A stretch of DNA of 64,000 nt from Bacteroidales bacterium UBA6377 (GTDB taxonomy: Bacteria > Bacteroidota > Bacteroidia > Bacteroidales > UBA932), in NCBI GenBank assembly GCA_002438805.1, contig DJQV01000015.1, positions 142,189 to 206,188 on the forward strand, read 5' to 3'. Positions 55,512 to 64,000 of this stretch are shown piece by piece. Made by a program: the position numbers and the translations under genes. Below the pieces are notes generated by a model. That model had not been told where the DNA came from, ran no database searches, and worked only from the letters and a program-made list of their open reading frames with translations. Each line of letters starts with the position of its first letter. Position 1 is the stretch's first letter.

Positions 55512-57077
55512 ATGTTTAAAGGACACCCTAAAGGACTTATAGCGGCCGCTCTCAGCAACATGGGAGAAAGATTCGGCTACTATATCATGAATGCCGTTCT
55601 GCTCCTCTTCCTCTGCTCGAAATTCGGGCTCAGCGATGCGACAGCCGGTGCCATCTACTCAGTATTCTATTGCGGAATCTACGTGCTCTCTCTTGTGGGA
55701 GGCCTGATTGCCGACAGGACACAGAACTACAAGCGCACAATCATGAGCGGCCTCGTTGTGATGGCCCTTGGGTATGTGGCCCTGTCATTCCCGATTCTCG
55801 CCACAAAGGAGAACCACACCGGCCTGCTCGTCTTCACCTGCTTCGCCCTCCTGATGATCGCCTTCGGCAACGGCCTTTTCAAAGGCAACCTCCAGGCCAT
55901 CGTGGGCCAGATGTATGACAACCTCGAAAACGAAGCCGCCAAGAAAGGCCCCAAGGAACTCGCTCTGGCCAAGAGCAAGCGTGACTCCGGCTTCCAGATC
56001 TTCTACGTTTTCATCAATATCGGCGGGCTTCTCGCCCCGTTCGTGGCGCCTCTCCTGAGGAGCTGGTGGCTCAAGGTTCACCACATGCTCTACAACGCAC
56101 AGCTTCCTGCCCTCTGCCACAAGTACCTCAATGACGGCACCGTCGATCCGAACCTCGCCGGGCTCATCGCCAAGGCCAACACCGGAGCCGCGGTGGATAT
56201 GGCCGACCCTTCTGCCGTCAGCGCATTCTGCACCAGCTACCTCGACGTCTTCAACACCGGTATCCACTACTCCTTCATAGCCTCGGTGGCCGCCATGATG
56301 ATCTCACTTGTCATCTTCAGCCTCTGCCGCAAGAAATTCCCTAACCCAGCCAAGAAGGAAACTGCCTCCGTGCAGCAGTACACTCCGGAGGAAAAGGCTT
56401 CCATGGCCAAGGAGATCAAGCAGAGGATGGCCGCCCTCTTCGCAGTTCTCGGTGTGGCTGTATTCTTCTGGCTCTCGTTCCACCAGAACGGCCAGTCCCT
56501 CTCGGTATTCGCCCGTGATTTCATCCGCACCGAATCCATAGCCCCTGAAATATGGCAGGCGGTCAATCCTTTCTTCGTGATTGTCCTGACCCCTATCATC
56601 ATGGCCATATTCTCAGCCTTGGCGAACAAAGGCAAAGTAATATCCACTCCCCGCAAGATCGCCATCGGAATGGGCATCGCCGGCTGCGCATATCTCTTCC
56701 TGACCATTTTCTCAGCCTCCATGGGATACCCTTCCGGAACAGAATTCAGGGCGCTTGATGACGCTACCCGTTCTTCAATGCTGGCGGGCCCTTGGGTGCT
56801 GATAGTCACCTATTTCTTCCTTACCGTGGCTGAGCTCTTCATATCGCCGCTCGGACTCTCTTTCGTCTCCAAGGTGGCCCCGAAGAACCTTCAGGGACTC
56901 TGTCAGGGACTCTGGCTCGGTGCCACAGCTCTCGGCAACCTCATGATCTGGATAGGCCCTGTTATGTACAACGCCTGGCCGATCCAGTACTGCTGGCTAG
57001 TGTTCCTTGTCATCTGCCTCATCTCCATGGGCGTGATGCTCGGGATGGTGAAGTGGCTCGAAAAAGTGACCGCCTAG
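55512..57077 (+). CDS. POT/PTR-family proton-dependent oligopeptide transporter
   Basis: A 521-residue inner-membrane transporter of the major facilitator superfamily. It begins MFKGHPKGL, and the first membrane segment carries the POT signature ERFGYYIMNAVLLLF. Later segments include YSVFYCGIYVLSLVGGLIAD and GNGLFKGNLQAIVGQMY. The C-terminal PLGLSFVSKVAPKNLQGLCQG is another POT hallmark. It imports di- and tripeptides with protons. The start at 55512 was preferred to an in-frame ATG 66 bp upstream because the family begins at this point. An LpxL-like gene follows after 1 bp. Confidence 0.93.
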   Translation: MFKGHPKGLIAAALSNMGERFGYYIMNAVLLLFLCSKFGLSDATAGAIYSVFYCGIYVLSLVGGLIADRTQNYKRTIMSGLVVMALGYVALSFPILATKENHTGLLVFTCFALLMIAFGNGLFKGNLQAIVGQMYDNLENEAAKKGPKELALAKSKRDSGFQIFYVFINIGGLLAPFVAPLLRSWWLKVHHMLYNAQLPALCHKYLNDGTVDPNLAGLIAKANTGAAVDMADPSAVSAFCTSYLDVFNTGIHYSFIASVAAMMISLVIFSLCRKKFPNPAKKETASVQQYTPEEKASMAKEIKQRMAALFAVLGVAVFFWLSFHQNGQSLSVFARDFIRTESIAPEIWQAVNPFFVIVLTPIIMAIFSALANKGKVISTPRKIAIGMGIAGCAYLFLTIFSASMGYPSGTEFRALDDATRSSMLAGPWVLIVTYFFLTVAELFISPLGLSFVSKVAPKNLQGLCQGLWLGATALGNLMIWIGPVMYNAWPIQYCWLVFLVICLISMGVMLGMVKWLEKVTA

Positions 57078-57078
57078 C

Positions 57079-57990
57079 ATGGCCGGTTCCGGGAAAGCAG
57101 GCTGCTTCGCACTACGTTGCCTGACAAGACCTCTGGCGATCCTCCCGCTCGGTTTCCACAGAAAATGCGGAAAACTGATCGGGAAGATCGCCTGCAATAT
57201 GATCCGTTACCGCCGTGACGTGGTGATGATCAACCTTGCAAGAAGTTTTCCGGACAAAAAATATGACGAGCTCCAGGACATCTGCAGGCGCACGTATGCG
57301 CATTTCGGAAAAATCATCGGAGAGGCCGTCTGGTTCGGGGCATCCACCCCTTCCAGGCTGCGCAAATCCGGAATAGTCCGGATCACCAACCCTGAACTGC
57401 TCAACGCCTGTTACGATGAGGGCCGGAGCGTGTTCGTGATGGGCTCGCACAGCGGCAACTGGGAGCTCTTCGGAGGATACAGATTCTACACCTCCGAACC
57501 GTTCAAGTACCCGGAGCACAACATGTGCGTGGTCTACAAAAAACTCTCCAGCCCGGTCTGGGAACTTTTCATGAAGAAGAACCGTCTGGCCGCAGTGGAA
57601 GACAAGGAGCACTACGGCGGCATGGTCGAGTCATACAGCCTTATGCGTTATGTGATAAGGCATAAGAGCGAACGGATGTTCTACAACATAGTGACGGACC
57701 AGTACCCCTACTCCGACTCGTCCAAGGTGAGGGTCAGCGACTTCATGCATCAGGAAACATGGTCAATGGACGGCGCTCCGGCGCTCGCCCACAAGCTCGG
57801 GATGGCTGTGGCCTACCTCAGGATGCGTGAGGGGAACGATGGCAACTACGAGATGACTTTCGTGCCGATATGCAAGGACGCACGGCAGATGGAGGAAAAG
57901 GAGATACTCGACAGATACTATGCCCTGCTTCAGGAAGACCTTCAGGAGCAGCCTTGGAATTACTTGTGGACACACAAAAGATGGAAATAA
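57079..57990 (+). CDS. Lipid A biosynthesis acyltransferase (LpxL/HtrB-like)
   Basis: A 303-residue LPLAT-family enzyme. Its catalytic motif is GSHSGNWE (His near residue 122, Glu near 127), and the substrate-binding region GRSVFVMGSH lies just before. The N-terminal part RYRRDVVMINLARSFPDK is typical of LpxL homologues. It would transfer an acyl chain to lipid A at the inner membrane. It starts 1 bp after the POT stop, which is probably operonic organisation without a functional link. Confidence 0.9.
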   Translation: MAGSGKAGCFALRCLTRPLAILPLGFHRKCGKLIGKIACNMIRYRRDVVMINLARSFPDKKYDELQDICRRTYAHFGKIIGEAVWFGASTPSRLRKSGIVRITNPELLNACYDEGRSVFVMGSHSGNWELFGGYRFYTSEPFKYPEHNMCVVYKKLSSPVWELFMKKNRLAAVEDKEHYGGMVESYSLMRYVIRHKSERMFYNIVTDQYPYSDSSKVRVSDFMHQETWSMDGAPALAHKLGMAVAYLRMREGNDGNYEMTFVPICKDARQMEEKEILDRYYALLQEDLQEQPWNYLWTHKRWK

Positions 57991-58012
57991 CAGCTCTAAA
58001 ACAGATATAATT

Positions 58013-59470
58013 ATGACTATCAAGGATTTGAAACCAGCGGTAGTATGGGACGCATTCTATGGTCTCACCCGCTGTCCGCGCCCGTCAAAACACGAGGAAG
58101 TCGTGCGCAAGCACATCCTCGACTGGGCGAAAGAACATGACATCGAAGCGTTCGCCGACGAGACCGGCAACGTGATCCTCCGCGTCCCGGCCACACCGGG
58201 ATTCGAAAACCGCAAGGGGGTCATCCTCCAGGGACACATGGACATGGTGCCTCAGAAGACTGCCGACACCGTCCATGATTTCCTGAAAGACCCGATCGAG
58301 ACGGTGGTCGACGGGGACTGGCTCAAGGCCAAGGGGACCACGCTCGGAGCCGACAACGGAATCGGAGTGGCCATGGGAATGGCCGTAGCCGAGGACAAGA
58401 GTCTCAAGCACGGGCCGGTCGAAGTGCTCATCACATACGATGAGGAGACAGGCATGACCGGAGCCGACGCCCTCAAGAGCGGCGTCCTTAAAGGGGACAT
58501 ACTCATCAACCTCGACTCCGAAGACGAAAACGAGCTCTGCATCGGCTGCGCCGGAGGTCTGGACGCCATCGCCGACTTCAAATACAAGTCTCTCAAAACC
58601 CCTGCCGGATATGCCGGATACAAGCTCACCGTCAAAGGCCTTTCCGGAGGACACTCGGGGATGGACATCTCCCTCTACAGGGCCAACGCAAACAAGGTAC
58701 TTGCCAACGCGCTCATACCTGTGATGGAGAAATACGGTGTCAAGCTCACCGACATCAAGGGAGGAAGCCTGCGCAACGCCATACCTTTCGAGGGCGAGGC
58801 GGAAATCGCAGTTCCCGCCGAGAAGGGCGCCGCAGCAGTCAGGGCTATCCGCAAGAACTTCGCTGAGGTGACCGCACGTTACAAGGAGAGCGATCCGGGA
58901 ATGTGCTGCACCGTGGAGAAGAGCAGCGCAGCAGGCAGCTACATCGAGGATGAAGTTGCGCTCAACGCCCTCAAGGCCATATCCGCCTGCCCTTCCAATG
59001 TGATAAGGATGAGCCAGAGCATGCCGGGGCTTACGGAGACATCTATCAACCTTGCCGTCGTAAGGTGCGGCCGCGGCCATCTTACAGTCGCCTCGCTGCT
59101 GAGAAGCGCCATCGACGAGTCAAAGGCTGAACTCGCTGCAAGAGTGCGCTACATCTTCGAGTTCGCAGGTGCCAAGATCAAGTTCGTCGGAGGCTACAGC
59201 GGCTGGACCCCTAAGCCGGACACCCCGATGATCGCCATGCTCAACGACATCCACACCAAGATGTTCGGAAAGCCGTTGAACGTCCTCGCCACCCACGGAG
59301 GACTTGAGTGCGCCCTGCTCGGAGCCAAATACCCTCACTGGGAAATGGTGTCCATAGGACCTACCATCATGTACCCGCACTCCCCTGACGAGAAGGTCAA
59401 CATCCCTTCAGTCCAGAAGACATGGGACTTCCTCAAGGCTGTGCTCGAGGCCATCCCTGAGAAGCAATAA
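58013..59470 (+). CDS. pepD: Cytosol non-specific dipeptidase (aminoacyl-histidine dipeptidase), M20C
   Basis: A 485-residue zinc peptidase. The metal and catalytic motifs are visible: QGHMDMVP near residue 74, the Asp in LGADNGIGVA near 118, DEETGMTGA near 146-154 with the catalytic Glu pair, and DSEDENE near 172. The SGGHSGMDI segment near 217 belongs to the dimerisation/lid domain. It hydrolyses Xaa-His and other dipeptides in the cytoplasm, matching the peptide transporter two genes upstream. The start at 58013 fits the family; the longer in-frame ATG at 57920 lies within the preceding gene. Its stop overlaps the next ATG by one base. Confidence 0.95.
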   Translation: MTIKDLKPAVVWDAFYGLTRCPRPSKHEEVVRKHILDWAKEHDIEAFADETGNVILRVPATPGFENRKGVILQGHMDMVPQKTADTVHDFLKDPIETVVDGDWLKAKGTTLGADNGIGVAMGMAVAEDKSLKHGPVEVLITYDEETGMTGADALKSGVLKGDILINLDSEDENELCIGCAGGLDAIADFKYKSLKTPAGYAGYKLTVKGLSGGHSGMDISLYRANANKVLANALIPVMEKYGVKLTDIKGGSLRNAIPFEGEAEIAVPAEKGAAAVRAIRKNFAEVTARYKESDPGMCCTVEKSSAAGSYIEDEVALNALKAISACPSNVIRMSQSMPGLTETSINLAVVRCGRGHLTVASLLRSAIDESKAELAARVRYIFEFAGAKIKFVGGYSGWTPKPDTPMIAMLNDIHTKMFGKPLNVLATHGGLECALLGAKYPHWEMVSIGPTIMYPHSPDEKVNIPSVQKTWDFLKAVLEAIPEKQ

Positions 59471-60159
59471 TGACGCAGGAACTCAAGGAACAACTCATAG
59501 ACTGGGCCGGGAAATACAACGACCCAGTCTATTTTGACGAGGACCCGATCGCTTTTCCGAGGAAATTCGCCAGGGACGGCGCCAGCCTCAAGGACATCGA
59601 GATCGCCTCTGTGTTCGCGGCTCACTTCGCCTGGGGAAGAAGGTCCATGATAGTCAGGGACTGCACCCGGCTCTTCGACCAGATGGAATGGAGACCTCTC
59701 GACTACGTCATGTCAGGAGAATGGAGGGACGACAGGACAAGCATACACAGGACTGTGAAGTGGTCCGACACTGCTGACATCTGCCGCAGGCTCAAGGAGT
59801 TCTATTCATCACACGACTCCCTTGAGACATTGGACGCGAAGCAGATCCGCCAGACCGTCTTCGGACAGAAACCGGACCCCAAGGCACCTGACAAGAAGAT
59901 AAACATGATGCGCCGCTGGCTGGTACGGGACGACGGCAAGGTGGACCTGGGACTGTGGAAGCACATCTCACCGGCGGATCTTCTGATACCGCTCGATGTC
60001 CATGTCTACGACCAGGCCCTCGCGCTCGGACTCACGTCCAGGCGCAGCAAGGACATCATCACCGCCGGACAGATCACGGACGCTTTCCGTGAAGTCTTCC
60101 CGGCAGACCCCGTCAAAGGGGATTTCGCACTTTTCGGATACGGAATAGACCATGCCTAA
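59470..60159 (+). CDS. TIGR02757/DUF2400-family protein
   Basis: A 229-residue cytoplasmic protein with the family landmarks: YFDEDPIAFPRKF near residues 21-33, a FAWGRRS motif near 53-59, a NMMRRWLVRDDGKVDLGLW block near 144-162, LIPLDVHVYDQAL near 169-181, and DPVKGDFALFGYGI at the C-terminus. The helical pattern recalls the helix-hairpin-helix DNA glycosylase fold, but no function is established to my knowledge. It is tightly packed between pepD (1-bp overlap) and the zeta-like ATPase gene (8-bp overlap). Confidence 0.85.
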   Translation: MTQELKEQLIDWAGKYNDPVYFDEDPIAFPRKFARDGASLKDIEIASVFAAHFAWGRRSMIVRDCTRLFDQMEWRPLDYVMSGEWRDDRTSIHRTVKWSDTADICRRLKEFYSSHDSLETLDAKQIRQTVFGQKPDPKAPDKKINMMRRWLVRDDGKVDLGLWKHISPADLLIPLDVHVYDQALALGLTSRRSKDIITAGQITDAFREVFPADPVKGDFALFGYGIDHA

Positions 60160-60736
60160 ATTATACATACTCTCAGGATGCAACGGCTCGGGCAAGACCA
60201 CGGCGTCATACACCCTGCTTCCGGATCTTCTGGACTGCAGGGAGTTCGTCAATTCAGACGAGTTCGCCAAGAGCCTCTCGCCTTTCGACCCATCGGCCGC
60301 ATCCATCACAGCCAGCCGGTATATGCTGATGAAAATCAACTATCTGCTGGGACGTTATGAAGACTTCAGCATCGAGACGACCCTGGCCACGCGCTCGCTG
60401 GTCAAGATCATCGAAGAAGCCCAGTCTGTGGGCTATGAAGTGACGCTGCTGTATTTCTGGCTCAACTCTCCGGAACTGGCCATAAGCCGCGTCCGGGACC
60501 GGGTCGCAGCCGGAGGTCACAACATCCCGGACAATGTGGTGCGGCGGCGCTATGTGATGGGGCTTCAGTATTTCTTCGACACATACAGGCCCATCTGCGA
60601 CAACTGGATACTCGCCGACAACTCCAAATCGCCGTTCACTGTGGTGGCGGAAGGGTCGAAGCAGTACTCCTATATAAAAGACAACGAAAAATATCACCTT
60701 ATCTGGAACATCATACATCCAAATGAAGAATATTGA
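60152..60736 (+). CDS. Zeta-toxin-like P-loop kinase/ATPase (COG4185 type)
   Basis: A 194-residue P-loop protein. Walker A is GCNGSGKTT (residues 9-17), followed by VNSDEFAKSLSPFDP, FSIETTLATRS, and the AAGGHNIPDNVVRRRY block characteristic of the zeta-toxin relatives annotated as predicted ABC-type ATPases. It would phosphorylate a small molecule, as zeta phosphorylates UDP-N-acetylglucosamine. No epsilon-like antitoxin lies next to it. It overlaps the TIGR02757 gene by 8 bp and the tldD gene by 14 bp, so it is embedded in a housekeeping operon rather than in a toxin module. The substrate is unknown. Confidence 0.85.
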   Translation: MPKLYILSGCNGSGKTTASYTLLPDLLDCREFVNSDEFAKSLSPFDPSAASITASRYMLMKINYLLGRYEDFSIETTLATRSLVKIIEEAQSVGYEVTLLYFWLNSPELAISRVRDRVAAGGHNIPDNVVRRRYVMGLQYFFDTYRPICDNWILADNSKSPFTVVAEGSKQYSYIKDNEKYHLIWNIIHPNEEY

Positions 60737-62138
60737 CAGATTCCCCCTCTCGGAAGATGAGCTCCGCAGGATAGTGGCCGAGGGCCTGCGCGCAGGAGGC
60801 GACTGGTGCGACCTGTATTTCGAGGATACGGAATATGGCGATCTCCTTCTGCGCGACGGAGAAGTCACTTCGGGCGGCCATCATATAGACTACGGATGCG
60901 GCATCCGCGTGCTGAAAGGGGAAAAGACCGGCTACGCTTATGCAGAAAGCACAGACATGAAGTCCCTGATGAGCGCAGCGGCAGCGGCGGGCTCGATCGC
61001 ATCCGGCACCTCATCCTCCACCGACTTCAGCCCCCAGCGGCTCGGGGCCGTCCCTGCGCCGGACAGGTATCCGATGCGTCTCGACTGGAGGAAGGCAGAC
61101 ACCGCCTCTCTCGTGACTTTCCTTAAAAAACTCGACTTGAGGATCCGCAGCCTGGACAGCCGCGTCATCAAAGTCATCGCCGCCATTTCCTGGTCGGTGA
61201 GCGACATCATGATGTACAATTCGCTCGGGGAACTCACCTATGACCGCAGGCCGCTCGGGAGCGTCAGCGTCCAGACCATCTTCCGCCAAGGAGACCGCAC
61301 GGAAAACAGCAGCGTCTCCAGAAGCCTCAGACAGGGAGTGGAGATGATCGGGGAAGAGGTGCTTGAGGATCTTGCTGCCAGAGCCGTCAAGGGCATGGAT
61401 GAACGCTTCGAGGCACGCAGGCCGAAAGGCGGACAGATGCCGGTCGTGATGGGAGCCGGGGCCTCCGGGATTCTGCTGCACGAGGCCATGGGACATGCCT
61501 TCGAGGCGGACTTCAACCGCAAGGGCCAGTCCATATTCTCCGACAAGATGGGCCGCAGGATCTGCCCCAAGGGCATCAACATCCTCGATGACGGCACTCT
61601 TGAAGGCAACCGCGGCGCCTGCAACTACGATGATGAGGGAATCCCCGGACAGAAGACATACATGGTCACCGACGGGGTGCTGACATCATACCTGCACGAC
61701 CGCATCAGTGCGGCCTGGTATGGAGTACAGCCTACAGGCAACGGGCGCAGGGAATCATTCAGGTACAACCCGATACCACGTATGCGTGCGACATACATGG
61801 AGAGCGGTGACAAAGGCAGCGTCGAGGATCTGATCTCCTCCGTGGGCCGCGGGATCTTCGTTGACCAGTTCGCCAACGGCCAGGTCAAGATCGGTGAGGG
61901 CGACTTCACCTTCTATGTCCGCAGCGGATTCCTCATCGAAGGAGGAAGACTCACGATGCCGGTCAAGGACATAAACATAATAGGCAACGGGCCGCAGGCT
62001 CTCGCTGACATTGAGGCAGTGGCATCGGACTTGAAGATAGACGAGAGCACCTGGACCTGCGGAAAAGAGCAGAGCGTGGCGGTATCGTGCGGAATTCCGT
62101 CCGTGCTGATACGCAATCTTACCGTGGGAGGCGAATGA
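60723..62138 (+). CDS. tldD: Metalloprotease TldD
   Basis: A 471-residue TldD-family protease subunit. The zinc motif LLHEAMGHAFEAD lies near residues 251-263 (HExxxH), and the third ligand is expected in the C-terminal Cys region. Other landmarks are the N-terminal LRDGEVTSGGHHIDYGCGIRVL and the C-terminal VGRGIFVDQFANGQV. TldD pairs with TldE to cleave unfolded peptides inside a cage. The partner gene begins 1 bp after its stop. Confidence 0.95.
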   Translation: MKNIDRFPLSEDELRRIVAEGLRAGGDWCDLYFEDTEYGDLLLRDGEVTSGGHHIDYGCGIRVLKGEKTGYAYAESTDMKSLMSAAAAAGSIASGTSSSTDFSPQRLGAVPAPDRYPMRLDWRKADTASLVTFLKKLDLRIRSLDSRVIKVIAAISWSVSDIMMYNSLGELTYDRRPLGSVSVQTIFRQGDRTENSSVSRSLRQGVEMIGEEVLEDLAARAVKGMDERFEARRPKGGQMPVVMGAGASGILLHEAMGHAFEADFNRKGQSIFSDKMGRRICPKGINILDDGTLEGNRGACNYDDEGIPGQKTYMVTDGVLTSYLHDRISAAWYGVQPTGNGRRESFRYNPIPRMRATYMESGDKGSVEDLISSVGRGIFVDQFANGQVKIGEGDFTFYVRSGFLIEGGRLTMPVKDINIIGNGPQALADIEAVASDLKIDESTWTCGKEQSVAVSCGIPSVLIRNLTVGGE

Positions 62139-62139
62139 A

Positions 62140-63456
62140 ATGACAGAGACTAAGGACATAGAACTTGTAAGGGAAAGCCTGCGGATGGCTGTCCAGGCAG
62201 GGGCCGACAAGGCTCGTGCGACCCTATGCCGCAGTGAAGAGGATCTGGTCGCCACGCTCAACGGCGAGGTGGACAGGGTCACACGCTGCGAGGACAGTTC
62301 GCTGAGTTTCGCGCTCTTCGCTGACGGCCGCTTCGGAAGTTTCTCCACCAACAAGCTCGACAGGGACTCGCTCAGGGACTTTCTGGAAAGCTCTGTCAGG
62401 ACGGTCAAGACGATTTCGCGCGACGAGTGCAGGGATCTTCCGGAAGTAGAGCGCTGCTGCAGGACAGCCCTCACCGGAGACGAACTGGAGCTGACAGATT
62501 GTCACAGGGAGGGGCTCAACCCTCAAAAGAGGATTCAGATGGCGCTCGAAGCCTCAATCTACCGTGAAGGGATACTCTCTGAAGAGGGGGAATACTCCGA
62601 CAGCACCTTCACGACCGTCCTGATGGACACCGACGGGGTGCTGTGCGTGCACAGCGAGACTTCGTTTGACTACGGGGTTGAGATCACCATCGAGCAGGAT
62701 GGAGAGAAATACAGCGGCTACTGGTGGGATTCAGCCTCGCATCTGGACAGGCTCGACGCAGCCTCGTGCGGAGAGAAGGCCCTTGAGCGCGCCAGAGCCC
62801 AGGCAGGCTCGGAAGCGGCTGCCGGCGGGAAATACACGATGGTGGTGGACAGCGAGGCCGCATCCAAGATGGTCTCCCCCATCCTCAAGGCACTCAACGC
62901 CTTCGCCATACAGCAGAACAGTTCATTCCTCATGGACAGTTTGGGGAAGAAAGTCTTTCCAAAAGGGCTGACGATCATGGATCTGCCGCACATCAAGGGA
63001 CAGACATGCTCAAAACTCTTTGACTCGGAGGGAGTTGCCACACATGAAGCTCCCATAGTCCGGGAAGGCGAGGTGTGCGAATATTTTGTCAACACCTACA
63101 TGTCGCACAAACTCGGCATTGCCCCGACCGTAGAGGACGCCACAAGGCCGAAAGTCATGCCGTGGCCCCGGCCGGGTCTGGGAAGAAAAGAAATATTGGA
63201 GATGTGCGGTGAGGGAATACTCGTGACGGACTTCAACGGCGGCAACAGCAACCCCGTCACGGGGGATTTCTCCTACGGCATTGAAGGCTTCCTGTTCAAG
63301 GACGGGAGGATCATCAGGCCTGTGAGCGGGATGCTGGTGACCGGAAACTTCCTAACGCTGTGGAAGGGTCTTGTCGCCGCCGGGGACGATGCCCGGAGCT
63401 GCATGTCCAGACTCATACCGACATTGGCGTTTGCCGATGTGGATTTCAGCGGATAA
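62140..63456 (+). CDS. tldE: TldE/PmbA, non-catalytic partner of TldD
   Basis: A 438-residue paralogue of TldD lacking the HExxxH motif. The family segments KYTMVVDSEAASKMVSPIL, DSLGKKVFPKGLTIMD, the DSEGVATHEAPIVREG block and GEGILVTDFNGGNSNPVTGDFS are present. It forms the TldD/TldE heterodimer, which processes peptide substrates. It is the last gene of the packed run, and slyD follows after 19 bp. Confidence 0.93.
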   Translation: MTETKDIELVRESLRMAVQAGADKARATLCRSEEDLVATLNGEVDRVTRCEDSSLSFALFADGRFGSFSTNKLDRDSLRDFLESSVRTVKTISRDECRDLPEVERCCRTALTGDELELTDCHREGLNPQKRIQMALEASIYREGILSEEGEYSDSTFTTVLMDTDGVLCVHSETSFDYGVEITIEQDGEKYSGYWWDSASHLDRLDAASCGEKALERARAQAGSEAAAGGKYTMVVDSEAASKMVSPILKALNAFAIQQNSSFLMDSLGKKVFPKGLTIMDLPHIKGQTCSKLFDSEGVATHEAPIVREGEVCEYFVNTYMSHKLGIAPTVEDATRPKVMPWPRPGLGRKEILEMCGEGILVTDFNGGNSNPVTGDFSYGIEGFLFKDGRIIRPVSGMLVTGNFLTLWKGLVAAGDDARSCMSRLIPTLAFADVDFSG

Positions 63457-63475
63457 CAATTTAATTTTAAAAACA

Positions 63476-64000
63476 ATGAAAGTAGCTAAAAACAAAGTTG
63501 TAGCAGTAAGCTACGAACTCAACGTGGAAGGCAAGACAGCCGACAAGGCGGGATCTGACGCTCCGCTTGAATACATACACGGGACAGGGATGCTTCTCCC
63601 TAAATTCGAATCTGAACTGGAGAGCAAGGAACCTGGTGACAAGTTCGAGTTCACCCTCACACCGGAGGAAGGGTACGGCGCATACGACCCGAAGTACAAG
63701 GTTGACATCCCGAAAAGCGCCTTCGAGATCGACGGCAAGCTCCGTGAGGATCTGCTCGTGCCGGGAAACGTCATCCCTATGCTCAACTCTGCCGGCCAGG
63801 TCGTGCAGGGCAAGGTCGAGAGCGTGGGAGAGGACAGCGTGACGATGGACTTCAACCACCCGATGGCCGGCAAGACCCTGCATTTTACCGGAAAGGTGGA
63901 GAGCGTGCGCGAAGCCAGCGAGAAGGAGCTCAAGGAGGGGCTTCACGGGGAGTACCTCCCGAAAGACGGCTGCCATTGCGGAAAGGATTGCAGCTGCGAT
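63476..64000 (+). CDS. slyD: FKBP-type peptidyl-prolyl isomerase SlyD, 3' end beyond window
   Basis: The first 175 residues are visible. The FKBP half is split by the insert-in-flap domain in the usual way: VVAVSYELNVEGK, PLEYIHGTGMLLPKFE, then the flap region (KFEFTLTPEEGYGAYDP), and back to the FKBP half with DFNHPMAGKTLHFTGKV. At the right edge begins the His/Cys/Asp-rich metal-binding tail (CHCGKDCSCD). It catalyses prolyl isomerisation, acts as a chaperone, and binds nickel or other metals through its tail. The stop codon lies outside the window. Confidence 0.95.
   Translation, partial: MKVAKNKVVAVSYELNVEGKTADKAGSDAPLEYIHGTGMLLPKFESELESKEPGDKFEFTLTPEEGYGAYDPKYKVDIPKSAFEIDGKLREDLLVPGNVIPMLNSAGQVVQGKVESVGEDSVTMDFNHPMAGKTLHFTGKVESVREASEKELKEGLHGEYLPKDGCHCGKDCSCD

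Noticed and set aside
58085..59080. Long minus-strand open frame opposite pepD
   Set aside because: Shadow frame. The plus strand encodes an M20 peptidase with all of its motifs, and the antisense product resembles nothing and has no promoter.
1..64000. tRNA, rRNA, CRISPR arrays, insertion sequences, prophage genes
   Set aside because: All intergenic gaps were inspected. None holds cloverleaf-like, repeat-spacer or transposase sequence, and all but a few bases are accounted for by genes, promoters and hairpins.

Overview
The window reads as a chromosomal segment of an anaerobic, GC-rich member of the Bacteroidota, most likely order Bacteroidales. Grounds seen in the sequence: two tandem SusC/SusD pairs, Bacteroidota-type promoters (a TAnnTTTG -7 box, often with a TTG/TTTG -33 box about 19 bp upstream), no Shine-Dalgarno signals, a pyruvate:ferredoxin oxidoreductase, and a topoisomerase IV B subunit of the Bacteroidota type. 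Genus cannot be fixed from this window. No rRNA, tRNA, CRISPR array or insertion sequence was found, and no gene-free stretch exceeds about 180 bp.

Positions 1-41899 form a large polysaccharide-utilisation locus (PUL) for pectin, chiefly rhamnogalacturonan I (RG-I). It contains a PfkB sugar kinase (cut by the left edge), four GH28 enzymes, a GH106 rhamnosidase, a CE12 acetylesterase, L-rhamnose mutarotase, two SusCD pairs, a PL26-type exo-RG lyase, a PL22 oligogalacturonate lyase, two GH2 enzymes, and one giant polypeptide that fuses PL11, GH106 and GH105 (36350-41899). A plausible flow: surface binding and import by SusCD; backbone cleavage by PL11, PL26 and GH28; deacetylation by CE12; removal of unsaturated galacturonate (GH105), rhamnose (GH106) and galactose-type side chains (GH2); then entry of the monomers into central metabolism through PL22, KDG kinase and RhaM. 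An operon starting at 2341 couples a nitroreductase, a GH3-type acyl-adenylase and a HAD phosphatase to pectinases by 4-bp overlaps. The first SusC carries an in-frame TAG stop. No PUL regulator (hybrid two-component, ECF sigma or anti-sigma) is visible.

A low-GC toxin-antitoxin-like module (28169-29163) sits inside the PUL. Its YoeB-like N-terminal part lacks the canonical catalytic residues and is fused to an unrecognised C-terminal domain. Its promoter carries TGTACA-type boxes between the -33 and -7 elements.

Positions 41979-64000 are mostly housekeeping: nifJ, an M16 peptidase, a LysR helix-turn-helix fused to a metal-site-less amidohydrolase domain with an adjacent esterase, a 2[4Fe-4S] ferredoxin, a DUF1573 protein, parE, an acyltransferase, rpsF-rpsR-rplI, a small membrane protein, then a packed run of POT transporter, LpxL-like acyltransferase, pepD, a TIGR02757 protein, a zeta-toxin-like ATPase, tldD, tldE, and slyD, which runs off the right edge.
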